64,000 nt of DNA from Brachybacterium avium (GTDB taxonomy: Bacteria; Actinomycetota; Actinomycetes; Actinomycetales; Dermabacteraceae): assembly GCF_002216795.1 (NCBI RefSeq), contig NZ_CP022316.1, positions 930,001 to 994,000 of the forward strand, written 5' to 3'. The position numbers and the translations under genes are program-made. Position 1 is the first letter of the stretch; every line of letters starts with the position of its first letter. Under the pieces are notes generated by a model. That model did not search any database. It saw only the letters and a list, made by a program, of their open reading frames with translations, and was not told where the DNA came from. This document shows, piece by piece, positions 8,234-25,949 of the stretch.

Positions 8234-9228
8234 ATGAGCCAGCCTCCGCAGTCGCCGCGTTCCGCCTCTCCGCTGACGGCACGCCTCTACGATCTCGAAT
8301 ATCCCCGCTCCCTCGGCGTCTATAGCACCTACCAGGAGGTGCAGTCCGTGGTCGACACCCTCGCGGATCGGCAGTTCCCGGTGCAGAGCACCTTGATCGT
8401 CGGCACGGATCTGAAGCTCATGGAGCGTGTCACCGGTCGGCGCACCTGGCCCAAGGTGATCTCCCAGGGTGCGCTCTCCGGCCTGTGGATGGGGCTCTTC
8501 CTCGGCCTGCTGCTGCTCCTGCTCTCCCCGGGCAACCTCACCGTGGTCCTCACCGCCGTGGTACTGGGCATCGTGTTCTTCACGGTGTCCTCGGTGATCG
8601 GGTACGCGATGACAGGGGGCAGGCGGGACTTCACCTCGATGACGGCCACCATCCCGATGCAGTACGAACTGCTGGTCGAGCACAAGCATGCGGCGCAGGC
8701 GCAGCAGATCCTCGCCGAGTCCGGTGCCGCGCCGGTCCCGGTGCGCGGCCCGGCCGCGAGCGGCGCTGAGCAGTTCTCTCAGCAGACCGCGCCCTACGGC
8801 CATACCTCCCACAGCGGTGGTCAGCAGTTCGGCTCCCCGGCCGCGCGCCCCGGAGCGTCCTCTCCCATGACCCCGCCGCCCGGGCGCCCCAGCTACGGCC
8901 AGCCGGCGCAGACCAGCCCCGCCCCGAGCGGGGGCCCACCGCCCGCAGCGGCAGGCCGAGCTTCGGCATGCCTGCGGGGGCGCCGCTGCGTGAGGACCCC
9001 GCTGCGGAGCAGCTGCCCCATGGATCGCCGTCGGTCGGCGCATCCAGCACCTCCGAAGCCTCCGCTGAAACGGGCGGCTCTCGTGGTGGCACGGCATATC
9101 CGTCCTCGGACCCCGCCGATCCTGCGCAGCCGTCCGAGCGCCCCTCGCAGAGGCCGCCGGCCGAGGATCCCGCACCCGATCGGCGCTCATCCCGGGACCG
9201 GCGCCCCGGCGACGACCGCGAGCGCTGA
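8234..9228 (+). pseudogene. YflT-domain general stress protein, frameshifted as read
   Basis: Residues ~15-150 match the GSP17M/YflT-type family: an N-terminal domain (YPRSLGVYSTYQEVQSVVDTLADRQFPV), a two-helix membrane hairpin (GLWMGLFLGLLLLLLSP, VVLTAVVLGIVFFTVSSVIG) and a Pro/Gly/Ser tail. The starting frame stays open to 9334, but after ~8937 it yields Arg/Pro-rich nonsense. The preceding frame reads TARSGRPSFGMPAGAPLRED and on to a natural acidic end at 9228. One base appears missing in GGGGGCCC (8930-8937). AGGAG at 8223-8227 precedes the ATG; this site abuts the IS110 end, so expression may depend on the element. Corrected length is about 331 residues. Confidence 0.75.
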
Positions 9229-9575
9229 GCCGCTGCCCCGAACTGCCGGGACAGCGATCTCGTCGCCGCCCGACGACGAGACCAGCTCCCCTCCCGGGGG
9301 ATGCGTGTCCCCGCAGCTGCACACGCCTCCGTGAACGAGGCGCGCCCGGTTGGCGGGGCATTTGGCATCCCGGCATCCAGGTGGATCCCCTGGGGCGACC
9401 TCTCGAGCCCGTCTCCCTGGACCGACCCTCGACCCGGGTGATTCCGGCCGCCGGGTGACTCTGCACGGACAACGCGAGAAGGCCCCGCACCGGTCATCCC
9501 GGTACGGGGCCTTCTTCTGCTGCTCAGCTCTCGCAGTGCGAGCGCCTCACTGCTGCGGGGTCTCCCCCGCTGCGA
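9229..9575. other. Intergenic region between stress gene and tuf
   Basis: Convergent intergenic stretch with no supported gene. Apart from the bidirectional terminator at 9478-9514 I see nothing definite in it. Confidence 0.5.
9478..9514. terminator. Bidirectional terminator downstream of tuf
   Basis: Hairpin of GAAGGCCCCG and CGGGGCCTTC with inner ACCGG/CCGGT pairing. It lies 62 bases past the tuf stop codon on the minus side, and after the stress gene on the plus side, where it is followed by TTCTTC. It should serve both convergent genes. Confidence 0.8.
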
Positions 9576-10763
9576 TCACTTGGTGATCTTGGTGACGCGG
9601 CCGGAGCCCACGGTGCGGCCACCCTCACGGATGGCGAAGCCGAGGCCCTCCTCCATGGCGATCGGCTGGATCAGCTCGACCGTCATCTCGGTGTTGTCGC
9701 CGGGCATGACCATCTCGGTGCCCTCGGGCAGCTCGATGACGCCGGTGACGTCGGTCGTCCGGAAGTAGAACTGCGGACGGTAGTTCGAGTAGAACGGATT
9801 GTGACGGCCGCCCTCGTCCTTGGACAGGATGTAGACCTGCGCCTCGAAGTTGGTGTGCGGGGTGATCGTGCCGGGCTTGGCCACGACCTGGCCGCGCTCG
9901 ACGTCCTCACGCTTGGTGCCACGCAGCAGCAGGCCGCAGTTCTCGCCGGCCCATGCCTCGTCCATCTGCTTGTGGAACATCTCGATGCCGGTGACGATCG
10001 TCTTCTGCGGCTTGCGGATGCCGAGGATCTCGACCTCGGAGTTGATCGACAGCTTGCCGCGGTCGACCTTGCCGGTGACGACGGTGCCACGACCCTGGAT
10101 CGTGAAGACGTCCTCGATCGGCATCAGGAACGCCTGGTCGAGATCGCGGACCGGGTCCGGGATGGACTCGTCCACGGCGTCCATGAGGTCCTCGACGGAC
10201 TTGACCCACTTGGGGTCGCCCTCGAGAGCCTTCAGCGCGGACACCTGGATGATCGGCGCGTCCTCGTCGAAGCCCTGGGCGGCCAGCATCTCGCGGACCT
10301 CCATCTCGACGAGCTCGAGGATCTCCTCGTCGTCGACCATGTCGGACTTGTTGAGGGCGGCGAGCAGGTAGGGAACGCCGACCTGCTTGGCGAGCAGCAC
10401 GTGCTCACGGGTCTGCGCCATCGGGCCGTCGGTGGCGGCGACCACGAGGATCGCGCCGTCCATCTGAGCCGCGCCGGTGATCATGTTCTTCACGTAGTCG
10501 GCGTGCCCGGGGGCGTCGACGTGCGCGTAGTGGCGCTTGTCGGTCTCGTACTCGATGTGCGAGACGTTGATCGTGATGCCGCGCTGCTTCTCCTCCGGCG
10601 CGTTGTCGATCGTGTCGAAGTCACGGGCCTGGTTCAGCTCCGGGAACTTGTCGTACAGGACCTTCGAGATCGCAGCGCTCAGCGTGGTCTTGCCGTGGTC
10701 GACGTGACCGATGGTGCCGATGTTGACGTGCGGCTTGGTCCGCTCGAACTTGGCCTTCGCCAT
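9576..10763 (-). CDS. tuf: Elongation factor Tu
   Basis: 395 residues. GTPase that delivers aminoacyl-tRNA to the ribosome. G1 is [10 protein letters not shown], switch I has the RGITI motif, G3 is [12 protein letters not shown], and the NKSD specificity motif is in [14 protein letters not shown]; domains II and III follow to the C-terminus [12 protein letters not shown] 10763 opens [19 protein letters not shown]. Last gene of the str operon, 129 bases downstream of fusA, so it may also have its own promoter in that gap. Confidence 0.98.
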   Translation of the reverse strand: MAKAKFERTKPHVNIGTIGHVDHGKTTLSAAISKVLYDKFPELNQARDFDTIDNAPEEKQRGITINVSHIEYETDKRHYAHVDAPGHADYVKNMITGAAQMDGAILVVAATDGPMAQTREHVLLAKQVGVPYLLAALNKSDMVDDEEILELVEMEVREMLAAQGFDEDAPIIQVSALKALEGDPKWVKSVEDLMDAVDESIPDPVRDLDQAFLMPIEDVFTIQGRGTVVTGKVDRGKLSINSEVEILGIRKPQKTIVTGIEMFHKQMDEAWAGENCGLLLRGTKREDVERGQVVAKPGTITPHTNFEAQVYILSKDEGGRHNPFYSNYRPQFYFRTTDVTGVIELPEGTEMVMPGDNTEMTVELIQPIAMEEGLGFAIREGGRTVGSGRVTKITK

Positions 10764-10892
10764 GATGGTGTCCTCCTAGGACTTCTTATCGTGGTACTTC
10801 TGGATCGGGATCGGACCCCGCCTCGTCGAGGCGGAACTCCGATGGGAGCGGGGGAAGCAGGAGAAGGAGCCTACCTGCTTCCCCCGGACTCC

Positions 10893-13040
10893 TCACTCGC
10901 CCCGGGTCTTCGCGACGATCTCCTCAGCGATGCTGGCGGGGACCTCCGCGTAGCTGTCGAACTGCATCGTGTACATCGCACGACCCTGGGTCTTGGACCG
11001 CAGGTCGCCGACGTATCCGAACATCTCGGACAGCGGGACGAGAGCACGGACGATCTTGACCCCGCTCGCGTCCTCCATCGACTGGACCTGACCTCGCCTG
11101 GAGTTCAGGTCGCCGATGACATCTCCCATGTACTCCTCCGGAGTGCGGACCTCGACGTCCATGAGGGGCTCGAGGATGACCGGCTGCGCCTTGCGCAGGG
11201 CCTCCTTGGCCGCCATGGAGCCGGCGATCTTGAAGGCCATCTCCGAGGAGTCGACGTCGTGGAACGCGCCGTCCAGGAGAGAGGCCTTGACGTTCACGAC
11301 CGGGTAGCCGGCCGTGATGCCGCCCTGCAGGGCATCCTGGATGCCCGCGTCCACGCTCGGGATGTACTCGCGCGGGATGCGACCGCCGGTGACCTTGTTC
11401 TCGAACTCGTAGAACACGCCCTCTTCGGCGTCGGTCAGCGGGCCGAAGGTCAGCTGGACCTTCGCGAACTGGCCAGACCCACCGGTCTGCTTCTTGTGGG
11501 TGAAGTCGAACTTCTCCACCGTCCGCTTGATCGTCTCGCGGTAGGCCACCTGGGGCTTGCCGATGTTGGCCTCGACGTTGAACTCGCGACGCATGCGGTC
11601 AACGAGGATGTCGAGGTGGAGCTCACCCATGCCGCGGATGACGGTCTGGCCGGTCTCCTCGTCGAGCTGCACCTGGAAGGTCGGGTCCTCCTTGGCGAGC
11701 TTCTGGATGGCGACACCCAGCTTCTCCTGGTCGCTCTTCGTCTTGGGCTCGATCGCCACCGAGATGACCGGCTCCGGGAAGCTCATCGATTCGAGCTGGA
11801 TCGGGTTCGCCGGATCACACAGGGTGTCACCGGTGGTGGTGTCCTTCAGCCCGATGAACGCGTAGATGTGGCCTGCGAAGGCCTCCTCCACCGGATTCTC
11901 CTTGTTGGAGTGCATCTGGAACAGCTTGCCCACGCGCTCCTTCTTGCCGGTGGTGGCATTCAGGATCTGCATACCCTGCTGCACCTGGCCGGAGTAGACG
12001 CGCACGTAGGTCAGCGATCCGAAGAACGCATGCGCGGCGACCTTGAACGCGAGCGCCGAGAAGGGCTCTTCCCAGTCGGGCGCGCGGGTGAGCTCCTTCG
12101 ACTCGTCCTTGACATCGTGGCCGATCATCGGCGGGACGTCGAGCGGCGAGGGCAGGTAGTCGACGACACCGTTGAGGACGGGCTGGACGCCCTTGTTCTT
12201 GAAAGCGGTGCCGCAGAAGACCGGGTAGGCCTCGGAGTTGATGGTCATGGCGCGGATGCCGGCCTTGAGCTCATCGGTGGTGAGCTCGCCCTCTTCGAGG
12301 TACTTGTCCATGAGCTCCTCGGAGCTCTCGGCGACGTCCTCGACCAGCTGGGCACGGTACTCGTCGACCGTGTCCTGCAGATCCTCCGGGATCGGGATCT
12401 CCCGCTGCCACTGGCCGCGGGCCGGATCACCCTTCTTGGAGTTGATCGCGGGCATGTCCTCCTCGAGCGTGTCGGGCCACTCGTAGGCCTTCAGCTCGAC
12501 GAGGTCGACGACGCCGCGGAAATCATTCTCCGCGCCGATCGGGACCTGCATGACCAGCGGCTTCGCGCCGAGGCGGTCCTTGATCGTGCTGACGGTGAAG
12601 AAGAAGTCGGCGCCCAGCTTGTCCATCTTGTTGACGAAGCAGATGCGCGGGACCTCGTACTTGTCGGCCTGACGCCACACGGTCTCGGACTGGGGCTCCA
12701 CGCCCTCCTTGCCGTCGAACACTGCGACGGCTCCGTCGAGCACACGCAGCGAACGCTCCACCTCGACGGTGAAGTCGACGTGCCCGGGGGTGTCGATGAT
12801 GTTGATCTGGTTGTCGTGCCAGTAGCAGGTCGTCGCGGCCGACGTGATCGTGATGCCGCGCTCCTTCTCCTGGTCCATCCAGTCCATCGTGCCGGCGCCG
12901 TCGTGGGTCTCGCCCATCTTGTAGTTCACGCCGGTGTAGAAGAGGATGCGCTCGGTCGTGGTGGTCTTGCCAGCATCGATGTGAGCCATGATGCCGATAT
13001 TGCGGACCTTGTTCAGGTCGCTGAGCACTTCGAGTGCCAC
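10893..13040 (-). CDS. fusA: Elongation factor G
   Basis: 715 residues. Translocase GTPase with five domains. G1 is [15 protein letters not shown]3 [16 protein letters not shown]4 [10 protein letters not shown]; domain IV/V motifs [20 protein letters not shown] and [14 protein letters not shown] are present. The start is GTG 13040 ([16 protein letters not shown]) with AAAGG about nine bases upstream; the open frame continues to 13208, but that extension has no family similarity. Lies between rpsG and tuf in the str operon. Confidence 0.97.
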   Translation of the reverse strand: MALEVLSDLNKVRNIGIMAHIDAGKTTTTERILFYTGVNYKMGETHDGAGTMDWMDQEKERGITITSAATTCYWHDNQINIIDTPGHVDFTVEVERSLRVLDGAVAVFDGKEGVEPQSETVWRQADKYEVPRICFVNKMDKLGADFFFTVSTIKDRLGAKPLVMQVPIGAENDFRGVVDLVELKAYEWPDTLEEDMPAINSKKGDPARGQWQREIPIPEDLQDTVDEYRAQLVEDVAESSEELMDKYLEEGELTTDELKAGIRAMTINSEAYPVFCGTAFKNKGVQPVLNGVVDYLPSPLDVPPMIGHDVKDESKELTRAPDWEEPFSALAFKVAAHAFFGSLTYVRVYSGQVQQGMQILNATTGKKERVGKLFQMHSNKENPVEEAFAGHIYAFIGLKDTTTGDTLCDPANPIQLESMSFPEPVISVAIEPKTKSDQEKLGVAIQKLAKEDPTFQVQLDEETGQTVIRGMGELHLDILVDRMRREFNVEANIGKPQVAYRETIKRTVEKFDFTHKKQTGGSGQFAKVQLTFGPLTDAEEGVFYEFENKVTGGRIPREYIPSVDAGIQDALQGGITAGYPVVNVKASLLDGAFHDVDSSEMAFKIAGSMAAKEALRKAQPVILEPLMDVEVRTPEEYMGDVIGDLNSRRGQVQSMEDASGVKIVRALVPLSEMFGYVGDLRSKTQGRAMYTMQFDSYAEVPASIAEEIVAKTRGE

Positions 13041-13131
13041 GGGCTTGTGCCTTTCTGGAGAACGGATGCTGGTAGAGCTGCCGAAGGACAGTCGGTGGGA
13101 TCCGCCCGGACGGACGGACCCCACCATGGAC

Positions 13132-13602
13132 TCACCAGCGGTAGTGAGCGAAGGCCCGGTTGGACTCGGCCATCTTGTGGGTGTCCTCGCGGCGCTTGAC
13201 AGCGGCACCGAGGCCGTTGGAGGCGTCCAGGATCTCGTTCATCAGACGCTCGGTCATGGTGTTCTCGCGGCGGGCGCGGGAGTAGCTGACCAGCCAGCGC
13301 AACGCCAGCGTGGTGGAGCGGCCGGGCTTGACCTCGATCGGGACCTGGTAGGTCGCACCGCCGACGCGGCGGGAGCGGACCTCGAGGGACGGCCGGATGT
13401 TGTCCAGCGCCTTCTTCAGGGTGACGACCGGGTCCTGGCCGTTCTTCTCACGGGCGCCCTCGAGCGCGCCGTAGACGATGCCCTCGGCGACGGTCTTCTT
13501 GCCGTCCAGGAGGATCTTGTTGATGAGCTGCGTGACGATCGGCGAGCCGAAGACCGGATCGACGACGAGCTGGCGCTTGGGAGCGGGGCCCTTACGAGGC
13601 AT
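13132..13602 (-). CDS. rpsG: 30S ribosomal protein S7 (uS7)
   Basis: 156 residues, the normal uS7 length. Nucleates assembly of the 30S head. [29 protein letters not shown] at the start and the C-terminal [23 protein letters not shown] are diagnostic. ATG 13602 overlaps the rpsL stop as TAATG, so translation is coupled. A larger frame extends upstream through rpsL but is a shadow. Confidence 0.98.
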   Translation of the reverse strand: MPRKGPAPKRQLVVDPVFGSPIVTQLINKILLDGKKTVAEGIVYGALEGAREKNGQDPVVTLKKALDNIRPSLEVRSRRVGGATYQVPIEVKPGRSTTLALRWLVSYSRARRENTMTERLMNEILDASNGLGAAVKRREDTHKMAESNRAFAHYRW

Positions 13603-13976
13603 TACTTCTTCTCCTTCTTGGCGCCGTAGCGGGAACGGGCCTGCTGGCGGCCCTTGACGGACTGGGTGTCCAGCGCGCCGCGCACGATCTTGTAGCGCAC
13701 GCCGGGCAGGTCCTTCACACGGCCGCCGCGGACGAGCACGATCGAGTGCTCCTGGAGATTGTGGCCCTCGCCGGGGATGTAGGCGGTGACCTCGACGCCG
13801 GTCGACAGCTTCACGCGCGCGATCTTGCGCAGCGCCGAGTTCGGCTTCTTGGGGGTCTGGGTGTAGACGCGCGTGCAGACACCGCGGCGCTGGGGCGAAC
13901 CCTTGAGCGCAGGCGTCTTCGAGGAGGACGACCGTGCGTCCCTCCCCTTGCGCACCAACTGCTGAATAGTGGGCAC
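13602..13976 (-). CDS. rpsL: 30S ribosomal protein S12 (uS12)
   Basis: 124 residues, decoding-centre protein. [11 protein letters not shown] at the start; [15 protein letters not shown] and the [28 protein letters not shown] region are intact. The lysines equivalent to K43 and K88, common sites of streptomycin-resistance changes, are both present, so the wild-type sensitive form is predicted. The start is GTG 13976 with AGGAAG upstream. First gene of the str operon. Confidence 0.98.
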   Translation of the reverse strand: MPTIQQLVRKGRDARSSSSKTPALKGSPQRRGVCTRVYTQTPKKPNSALRKIARVKLSTGVEVTAYIPGEGHNLQEHSIVLVRGGRVKDLPGVRYKIVRGALDTQSVKGRQQARSRYGAKKEKK

Positions 13977-14296
13977 AGCTTCTCTTCCTGTTCAGCCACC
14001 GGAGCTGTTCGCACCGGAGGATCGACATCTTCGACCGTTCGCACGGCCGGCGACCCGACACGCCGCCCCCATGGCCCGGGGACTTCTGCGGATCGACCCG
14101 CCCGGCAGGTGATGGCACCTGACGGGCGTCCTGGAGGACCGTGATCGGTGCCCGCGAGACGGAGGCCGGGCATGGCCCCGACTCGTATTCGGGCACGCCG
14201 CGAGGATCCGCTCCTCGCGGGGGACATCCCCGCGACCCCGAAGGGTTCATGGGTCAATCCCGGGTCACGACCAGAGGGCACTCCGGACGCACCTAG

Positions 14297-14326
14297 AGTC
14301 TACTGAGATGCGCACGATGCGGTCAA
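14297..14326 (-). promoter_or_regulatory. Promoter of the str operon
   Basis: Read on the minus strand: TTGACC, 18 bases, TAGACT. This is a close match to a vegetative sigma-70-type promoter. It would give a leader of about 310 bases before rpsL, which contains GC-rich hairpins near 14195-14235. The rest of the 13977-14631 gap holds no supported gene. Confidence 0.65.
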
Positions 14327-14565
14327 AGCTTCTCCCGTACTCCGACGCAGATCACATGCCGGACACTTGCTGCACGGCCTGCCTCGCCTTCCTCCGCCAC
14401 GCGGCATGCCGGGGCTCGGCCGAGCGGGGCGCGTCCACACTGGGCTGAGCGCGGCGCGCACCCACTGGCCGTCTTCCAGTACACGCCCTCGATACGGCGG
14501 GGCGTGTGCTGGCTGGACGCCAGTGGGGACCAGGCGACGATCGCGGGACGGGCAACCTCACGCGA

Positions 14566-14595
14566 CGAGCGCGCCGCCGAAGGGCGACGCGCTCG
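14566..14595 (-). terminator. Probable terminator of rpf
   Basis: CGAGCGCG and CGCGCTCG flank a GC-rich loop with further pairing, located 37-66 bases past the rpf stop codon. No U-tract, as is common in high-GC actinobacteria. Confidence 0.5.
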
Positions 14596-14631
14596 CGGGT
14601 GGCCGGGGACCGGCCGGAACAGGCTCGCGGA

Positions 14632-15873
14632 TCAGCGGATGCCGAGCTGGGAGGTGCAGGACGGCCAAGCGCCCCAGCCCTGGGCGGCCTGGACCTTCTT
14701 GGCGATCTCGATCTGCGCGGAGCGGCTCGCCTGGTGGGCATTGTTCGCGTACTTGCCACCGCCGAAGGCCTGCCAGGTCGAGTGGGTGAACTGCAGGCCG
14801 CCGTAGTAGCCGTTGCCGGTGCTGATCGACCAGTTCCCGCCGGACTCGCACTTCGCGATGCGGTCCCAGACAGAGCCGGACGCCGCAGAGGGAGCAGCCG
14901 GAGCGCTTGAGCTGGAGTTGCTGCTGGAGCTCGAGCTGCTGCTGGAGCTGTTGGAGCTGGAGGAGTCGCGGTCGGAGCTGCGCGAGGACTTGCTGGAGGT
15001 GGAGCGCGGCTCGGGCTTGGACTCAGGCTTCGGCGCGGGCTTCTCCTTGGTGCCCTTGGCGACGACCTCGGTGACGGGCTCGGTGACGACATCCTCGGAG
15101 ACCAGCTCCGACTCGGTGACCTCACCGTCGACGACGGTCTCGGCGTAGACCTTCTCGACCGAACCGGCCTTGCCCTTCGTGGTCGTCTTGGTGGTCCCCT
15201 CGTACAGGGAGTCGTCCTTGACGGTCTTCGTCTCGAACGGGATGTCCTCGGTCTCGGTGCGCTCGTCCTCGCGGACCCGCTGGACCGTGTAGGTGGCGCC
15301 GTCCTCGAGCACGGTGTCACGCGGGACGTCGGCGGTGTCGGTGTCCTCGATGTCGCCGAGGACCTTGTCCATCGCGTCGCCGACGGTCAGTGCGGTCACG
15401 TCGAAGGTGTCCTGGCCGTACTGGCCCACGAAGGTGACGGTCTTGCGAGTGATGACCTCGACCTCGCCGTCGGCCGCGGAGAGGCTGGTATCGGGAGCGG
15501 GGGTGATCGCCGCGCCTTCGGCCTTGTACTCGGCGTCCTCCAGGACGTCAGAGACGGTGTCGCCAGTGGTGAGCAGCTCCTGGTCGACTCCGTCCACGGT
15601 CACCGTGATCGGGGTGCGCTGGATGACCTGGATGTCCATGCCGTCGGTGACGACCTCCTCCAGGCCCGGCAGCACCAGGTCGGTGTCCTGGATCTCGATG
15701 CCCTGGTCCGCGAGCAGGCTCGCCACCGTGGGCTGCGCGAAGGTGCGCACCGAGGACTGCTCGCCGTACGCGTTGATCTGGGCCTCGTTCGACATGGCGA
15801 AGGCGGTGCCTCCACCGCCGATGGCGACGACGCACACGGTCGCGGCACCGATGATCCACGGGGTCTTCTTCAC
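14632..15873 (-). CDS. rpf: RpfB-like resuscitation-promoting factor
   Basis: 413 residues, secreted muralytic enzyme that wakes dormant cells. Order: membrane/signal segment (WIIGAATVCVVAIGGGGTAFA); two to three DUF348 repeats (TVASLLADQGIEI, LLTTGDTVSDVLEDAEY, ALTVGDAMDKVLGD); a G5 domain (RVREDERTETEDIPFETKTV... DGEVTESELVSEDVV); a Ser-rich linker; and a C-terminal Rpf transglycosylase-like domain (SVWDRIAKCESGGNW with catalytic Glu, then GYYGGLQFTHSTW). The start is GTG 15873 with AGGTGG six bases upstream; longer frames to 16074 have no signal logic. It stands alone between rpoC and the str operon. Confidence 0.93.
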   Translation of the reverse strand: MKKTPWIIGAATVCVVAIGGGGTAFAMSNEAQINAYGEQSSVRTFAQPTVASLLADQGIEIQDTDLVLPGLEEVVTDGMDIQVIQRTPITVTVDGVDQELLTTGDTVSDVLEDAEYKAEGAAITPAPDTSLSAADGEVEVITRKTVTFVGQYGQDTFDVTALTVGDAMDKVLGDIEDTDTADVPRDTVLEDGATYTVQRVREDERTETEDIPFETKTVKDDSLYEGTTKTTTKGKAGSVEKVYAETVVDGEVTESELVSEDVVTEPVTEVVAKGTKEKPAPKPESKPEPRSTSSKSSRSSDRDSSSSNSSSSSSSSSSNSSSSAPAAPSAASGSVWDRIAKCESGGNWSISTGNGYYGGLQFTHSTWQAFGGGKYANNAHQASRSAQIEIAKKVQAAQGWGAWPSCTSQLGIR

Positions 15874-16230
15874 TGGTCCACCTGTTCCTGCCGCGGGCGT
15901 GCGGCGTAGCGTGTCGTTCCCTGAGCTTCGGACCCCGCGGGGCGGGGCCTGCAGCTCCGGCACGCGCGCGCCGCCTGTCAGGGGCGCAGCAGGAAAGCTT
16001 GCGTGGGAACTGCCAGATGCCATGCTTTCCCGGTTCGGGCGGTTTCGAAAGGGCAACGGGAAGACCTTGAGCAAGGGCCCACGAGGGCTTTACCCTCCCG
16101 TGAACTTCGGCGTCGGCCAGGTCACCCGTGAGGGGCTTCCGCGGGGTCCGGGCGCGACGTGGCGCACACCGGGACCGCTCCGCCCCGTCGGCCCGACGGG
16201 TCCCGGAACGGCCGCTCCCCCATGCGAACG
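15874..16230 (-). promoter_or_regulatory. Long leader region upstream of rpf
   Basis: About 360 bases without a supported gene between rpf and the rpoC terminator. rpf genes of actinobacteria are often preceded by a c-di-AMP (ydaO) riboswitch; I looked for its conserved core on the minus strand and could not recognise it confidently. The stretch is GC-rich with short complementary blocks, but I can claim no specific element. Confidence 0.3.
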
Positions 16231-16268
16231 CCGCGGGGCGGCCCCACCGAAGTGGGACCGCCCCGCGG
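16231..16268 (-). terminator. Terminator downstream of rpoC
   Basis: Long GC-rich hairpin: CCGCGGGGCGG and CCGCCCCGCGG outer arms, CCCAC/GTGGG inner arms, loop CGAA, with one internal mismatch. It begins 56 bases past the rpoC stop codon. No U-tract. Confidence 0.75.
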
Positions 16269-16323
16269 AGTGTGGTCGCTGCGGCCACCTCAGGCCGGCG
16301 CAGCTCCCGCGCTCAGCGCGAGA

Positions 16324-20208
<3,885 letters not shown>

Positions 20209-20328
20209 AGGTGTCCTTCTCTCGATCGGAAGTCTGGTGTCTGAGGGAACGGGGGGTCGAGGGCGGGGCCGGGAGGGACCTGGCCGGCTGCTCGCTGCAG
20301 CCGGGGTGTCCTCCCGGTCCCCCGTCCG

Positions 20329-23817
<3,489 letters not shown>

Positions 23818-24239
23818 GGGGGGTCCTTCCACAGGCCGATGACGGAATCCCAGGCGCGGTGAACGACCCATCAGGGCGGTGGAGCATGCAATGTGAAGAA
23901 CAGAGCGGCAGATCCGACGGGAGGCACACGGCGCAAGGAACGAGCATACACAAATCCGCGGATGGACGCAAGGGCCGCGAACACGACCGGTCCATCCGCG
24001 TCGGCCGCTATATGCCTGGCGCGGGTGTTCTCCCGGCGCTCCCCCACCTGTCTGACTCGACCGGCCCGGCGGTGACATCACACCGGGCACGTGCGGCAGG
24101 AGGAGCTCCGTACGAGAAAAATGATGGAGGGAAATCCTCCAGGAGTCAAGCAGGCAGCCCCTCCCCCGGAGTGTCGCACCACGTCAGAGCTCATCTTGTC
24201 GGTGCGCCACGTTGCGCGGATTCCGATGTGCGGGCATGC
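23818..24239 (-). other. rplL-rpoB intergenic spacer
   Basis: More than 400 bases without a supported gene. It carries the rplL terminator at its right end (24240-24269) and a probable rpoB promoter at 24121-24149. Reading frames here are short and lack coding character. Confidence 0.5.
24121..24149 (-). promoter_or_regulatory. Probable rpoBC promoter
   Basis: On the minus strand TTGACT is followed after 17 bases by CATCAT. It lies about 300 bases before the rpoB TTG start and downstream of the rplL terminator, where a separate rpoBC promoter is expected. The -10 match is partial. Confidence 0.45.
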
Positions 24240-24269
24240 AGAAGAGCCGCCCCGCAGATGCGGGACGGC
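24240..24269 (-). terminator. Terminator downstream of rplL
   Basis: Stem GCCGTCCCGC / GCGGGGCGGC read on the minus strand, followed by TCTTCT. About 60 bases past the rplL stop codon. Confidence 0.7.
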
Positions 24270-24328
24270 CCTTCAGGAGCAGTGCGACTGCCGTCAGATC
24301 AGGCGCGCGAGGGAGCGCACGCCGGAGA

Positions 24329-24718
24329 TCACTTGACGGAAGCGGTCGCGCCGGCCTCCTCGAGCTTGGCCTTGGCAGCCTCGGCGTCCTCCTGCTTGAC
24401 ACCCTCGAGAACAGCCTTGGGCGCCTCGTCGACGAGCGCCTTGGCCTCCTTCAGACCGAGGGAGGTGAGGCCGCGCACCTCCTTGATGACGGCGATCTTC
24501 GCGGAACCGGCGGACTCGAGGATGACGTCGAACTCGGTCTGCTCCTCCTCGGCCTCGGCCTCGCCACCGGCGGCGGCGCCACCGGCAGCGGCGACGGCCA
24601 CGGGAGCGGCGGCGGTCACGTCGAAGACGTCCTCGAACTGCTTCACGAACTCGGAGAGCTCGATGAGGGACATCTCCTTGAAAGCTTCGATGAGCTCGTC
24701 GTTGCTGAGCTTCGCCAT
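24329..24718 (-). CDS. rplL: 50S ribosomal protein L7/L12 (bL12)
   Basis: 129 residues. The N-terminal dimerisation helices ([30 protein letters not shown], seen in part as [14 protein letters not shown]), an Ala/Gly hinge, and the C-terminal factor-binding domain ([24 protein letters not shown]) are all present. Multiple copies bind L10 on the stalk and recruit GTPase factors. ATG 24718 gives the standard length. Follows rplJ. Confidence 0.98.
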   Translation of the reverse strand: MAKLSNDELIEAFKEMSLIELSEFVKQFEDVFDVTAAAPVAVAAAGGAAAGGEAEAEEEQTEFDVILESAGSAKIAVIKEVRGLTSLGLKEAKALVDEAPKAVLEGVKQEDAEAAKAKLEEAGATASVK

Positions 24719-24864
24719 GGTGGCGTTCCTTCCTGTTGGTGGGACCTGCGTCCCTGCGGTGTCAGGCGGCGCATGCGCGCCAGGTCATTCGGTCCGAGCG
24801 CTCCGTGGGGAGCAGTCGGGGACAGCGCTGAGGCTGTGGGGGCGGAAGCCCTGAACCCTCGGGC

Positions 24865-25383
24865 TCAGGCGGCTTCCTGCTTGGCCCGCAGCGCGTCCAC
24901 GGTGCGCGCTGTCTTGGACAGCGGCGCCGCAAACACTGCGGCGGCCTTGGACATCGACGCCTTCATGGCGCCGGCAGCCTTGGCCAGCAGGACCTCGCGG
25001 GACTCGAGGTCCGCGAGCTTCTGGACGTCCTCCTTCGAGAGCAGCTTGCCCTCGAAGTAGCCGGACTTGACCACGAGGTTCTCGTGGGTCTTGGCGAAGT
25101 CACGCAGAGCCTTAGCAGGCTCCACCGGTTCGCCCTTGATGAAGGCGATAGCGGTCGGCCCGTTGAGCGTGCCGTCGAACACGTCGATGCCGGCCTCGCG
25201 GGCGGCGATCTCCGTGAGCGTGTTCTTCACCACGGCGTAGGTCGTCTCGGAACCCAGCGAGCGGCGGAGCTCCTTGAGCTCCTCCACGCTGAGCCCGCGA
25301 TATTCGGTGATGACGGCGGCGTCGGAATCGCGGAACAGTTCCACGATCTCGGCGACGGCGTCGACCTTTTCGGGGTTCGCCAT
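24865..25383 (-). CDS. rplJ: 50S ribosomal protein L10 (uL10)
   Basis: 172 residues from ATG 25383, which has AAGGAGG just upstream. Stalk base protein. N-terminal rRNA-binding part: [32 protein letters not shown] and [18 protein letters not shown]-terminal helix for L12 dimers: [11 protein letters not shown] end. The larger open frame upstream runs through the leader and is not coding. Its expression is probably autoregulated through the leader at 25436-25623. Confidence 0.97.
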   Translation of the reverse strand: MANPEKVDAVAEIVELFRDSDAAVITEYRGLSVEELKELRRSLGSETTYAVVKNTLTEIAAREAGIDVFDGTLNGPTAIAFIKGEPVEPAKALRDFAKTHENLVVKSGYFEGKLLSKEDVQKLADLESREVLLAKAAGAMKASMSKAAAVFAAPLSKTARTVDALRAKQEAA

Positions 25384-25435
25384 GGCCCTCCTTCCAGAGG
25401 TCTCTCGCCACCGGGTGAAGGCGTCCCAGGAACGG

Positions 25436-25623
25436 AAAAAGCCTCGACACGCAAGTGTCGAGGCCTCGATCGCGATGGGCGCCCGTGCCGCAAGGGCTCC
25501 AGCCGGAGCTGGATGGGCGCGACCATGCAAAAGTCGCTTCTTCACCTGCGCAGGCCATCCCGGAGGGATCTCTTCAGCCATCCTCGAGGTCGAGGGTGAC
25601 AACCGGCGGTCTTCGGTAGGTCC
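25436..25623 (-). promoter_or_regulatory. L10 leader with intrinsic attenuator
   Basis: On the minus strand the leader begins TACCGAAGACCGCCGGTTG and contains GGCCTGCGCAGGTGAA, which I recognise as the actinobacterial L10-leader pattern where L10(L12)4 binds. It ends in an intrinsic terminator (GCCTCGACAC, loop TTGC, GTGTCGAGGC, then TTTTT at 25436-25464), 53 bases before rplJ. This supports feedback attenuation of rplJL when L10 is in excess. Exact 5' end is not known. Confidence 0.75.
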
Positions 25624-25827
25624 AGACTAGACCAGACCCGGCCGGCCCCGCCATGCCGCGGGCGGCGTTCTGCGTCACATCTGAGGCAACCGGTCCGATC
25701 CTGCCGCGCCGCGGAAGGTCCTCTCCCGGTGGCACCTTTTTTCACGTGGGTACCCGGGCCAGGGCTCCGTGACCGTTGCGCCGGGCTCGGCCACCGCCGG
25801 GAGGAGCTCCGCCCGGGGCATGACGAC

Positions 25828-25861
25828 GGCGCCCCGACCACCAGGTGGTGGTCGGGGCGCC
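25828..25861 (-). terminator. Terminator downstream of rplA
   Basis: Perfect 15-bp stem GGCGCCCCGACCACC with its complement around the loop AGGT. It starts 89 bases past the rplA stop codon and separates rplKA from the rplJL leader. No clear U-tract. Confidence 0.75.
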
Positions 25862-25949
25862 GAGTGCACTGCACTGCTGGACGGGGCGGCTCAGGAGGCG
25901 TCGTGCTCGGTGCCCGGTGCCCTGATGGCCACGCCTCGCAGCGGATCGA

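Noticed and set aside
9801-13199. Very long open frame (over 1,100 codons) antisense to fusA and tuf
   Set aside because: High-GC shadow: it exactly mirrors conserved genes, is rich in Leu/Val/Gly/Arg/Asp typical of antisense third-position GC, and has no domain or ribosome-binding site.
15874-16150. c-di-AMP (ydaO) riboswitch upstream of rpf
   Set aside because: Known for many actinobacterial rpf genes, but I could not find the conserved core here by eye; fragments such as CTGACAGGCGGCG are too weak. A covariance-model search would decide.
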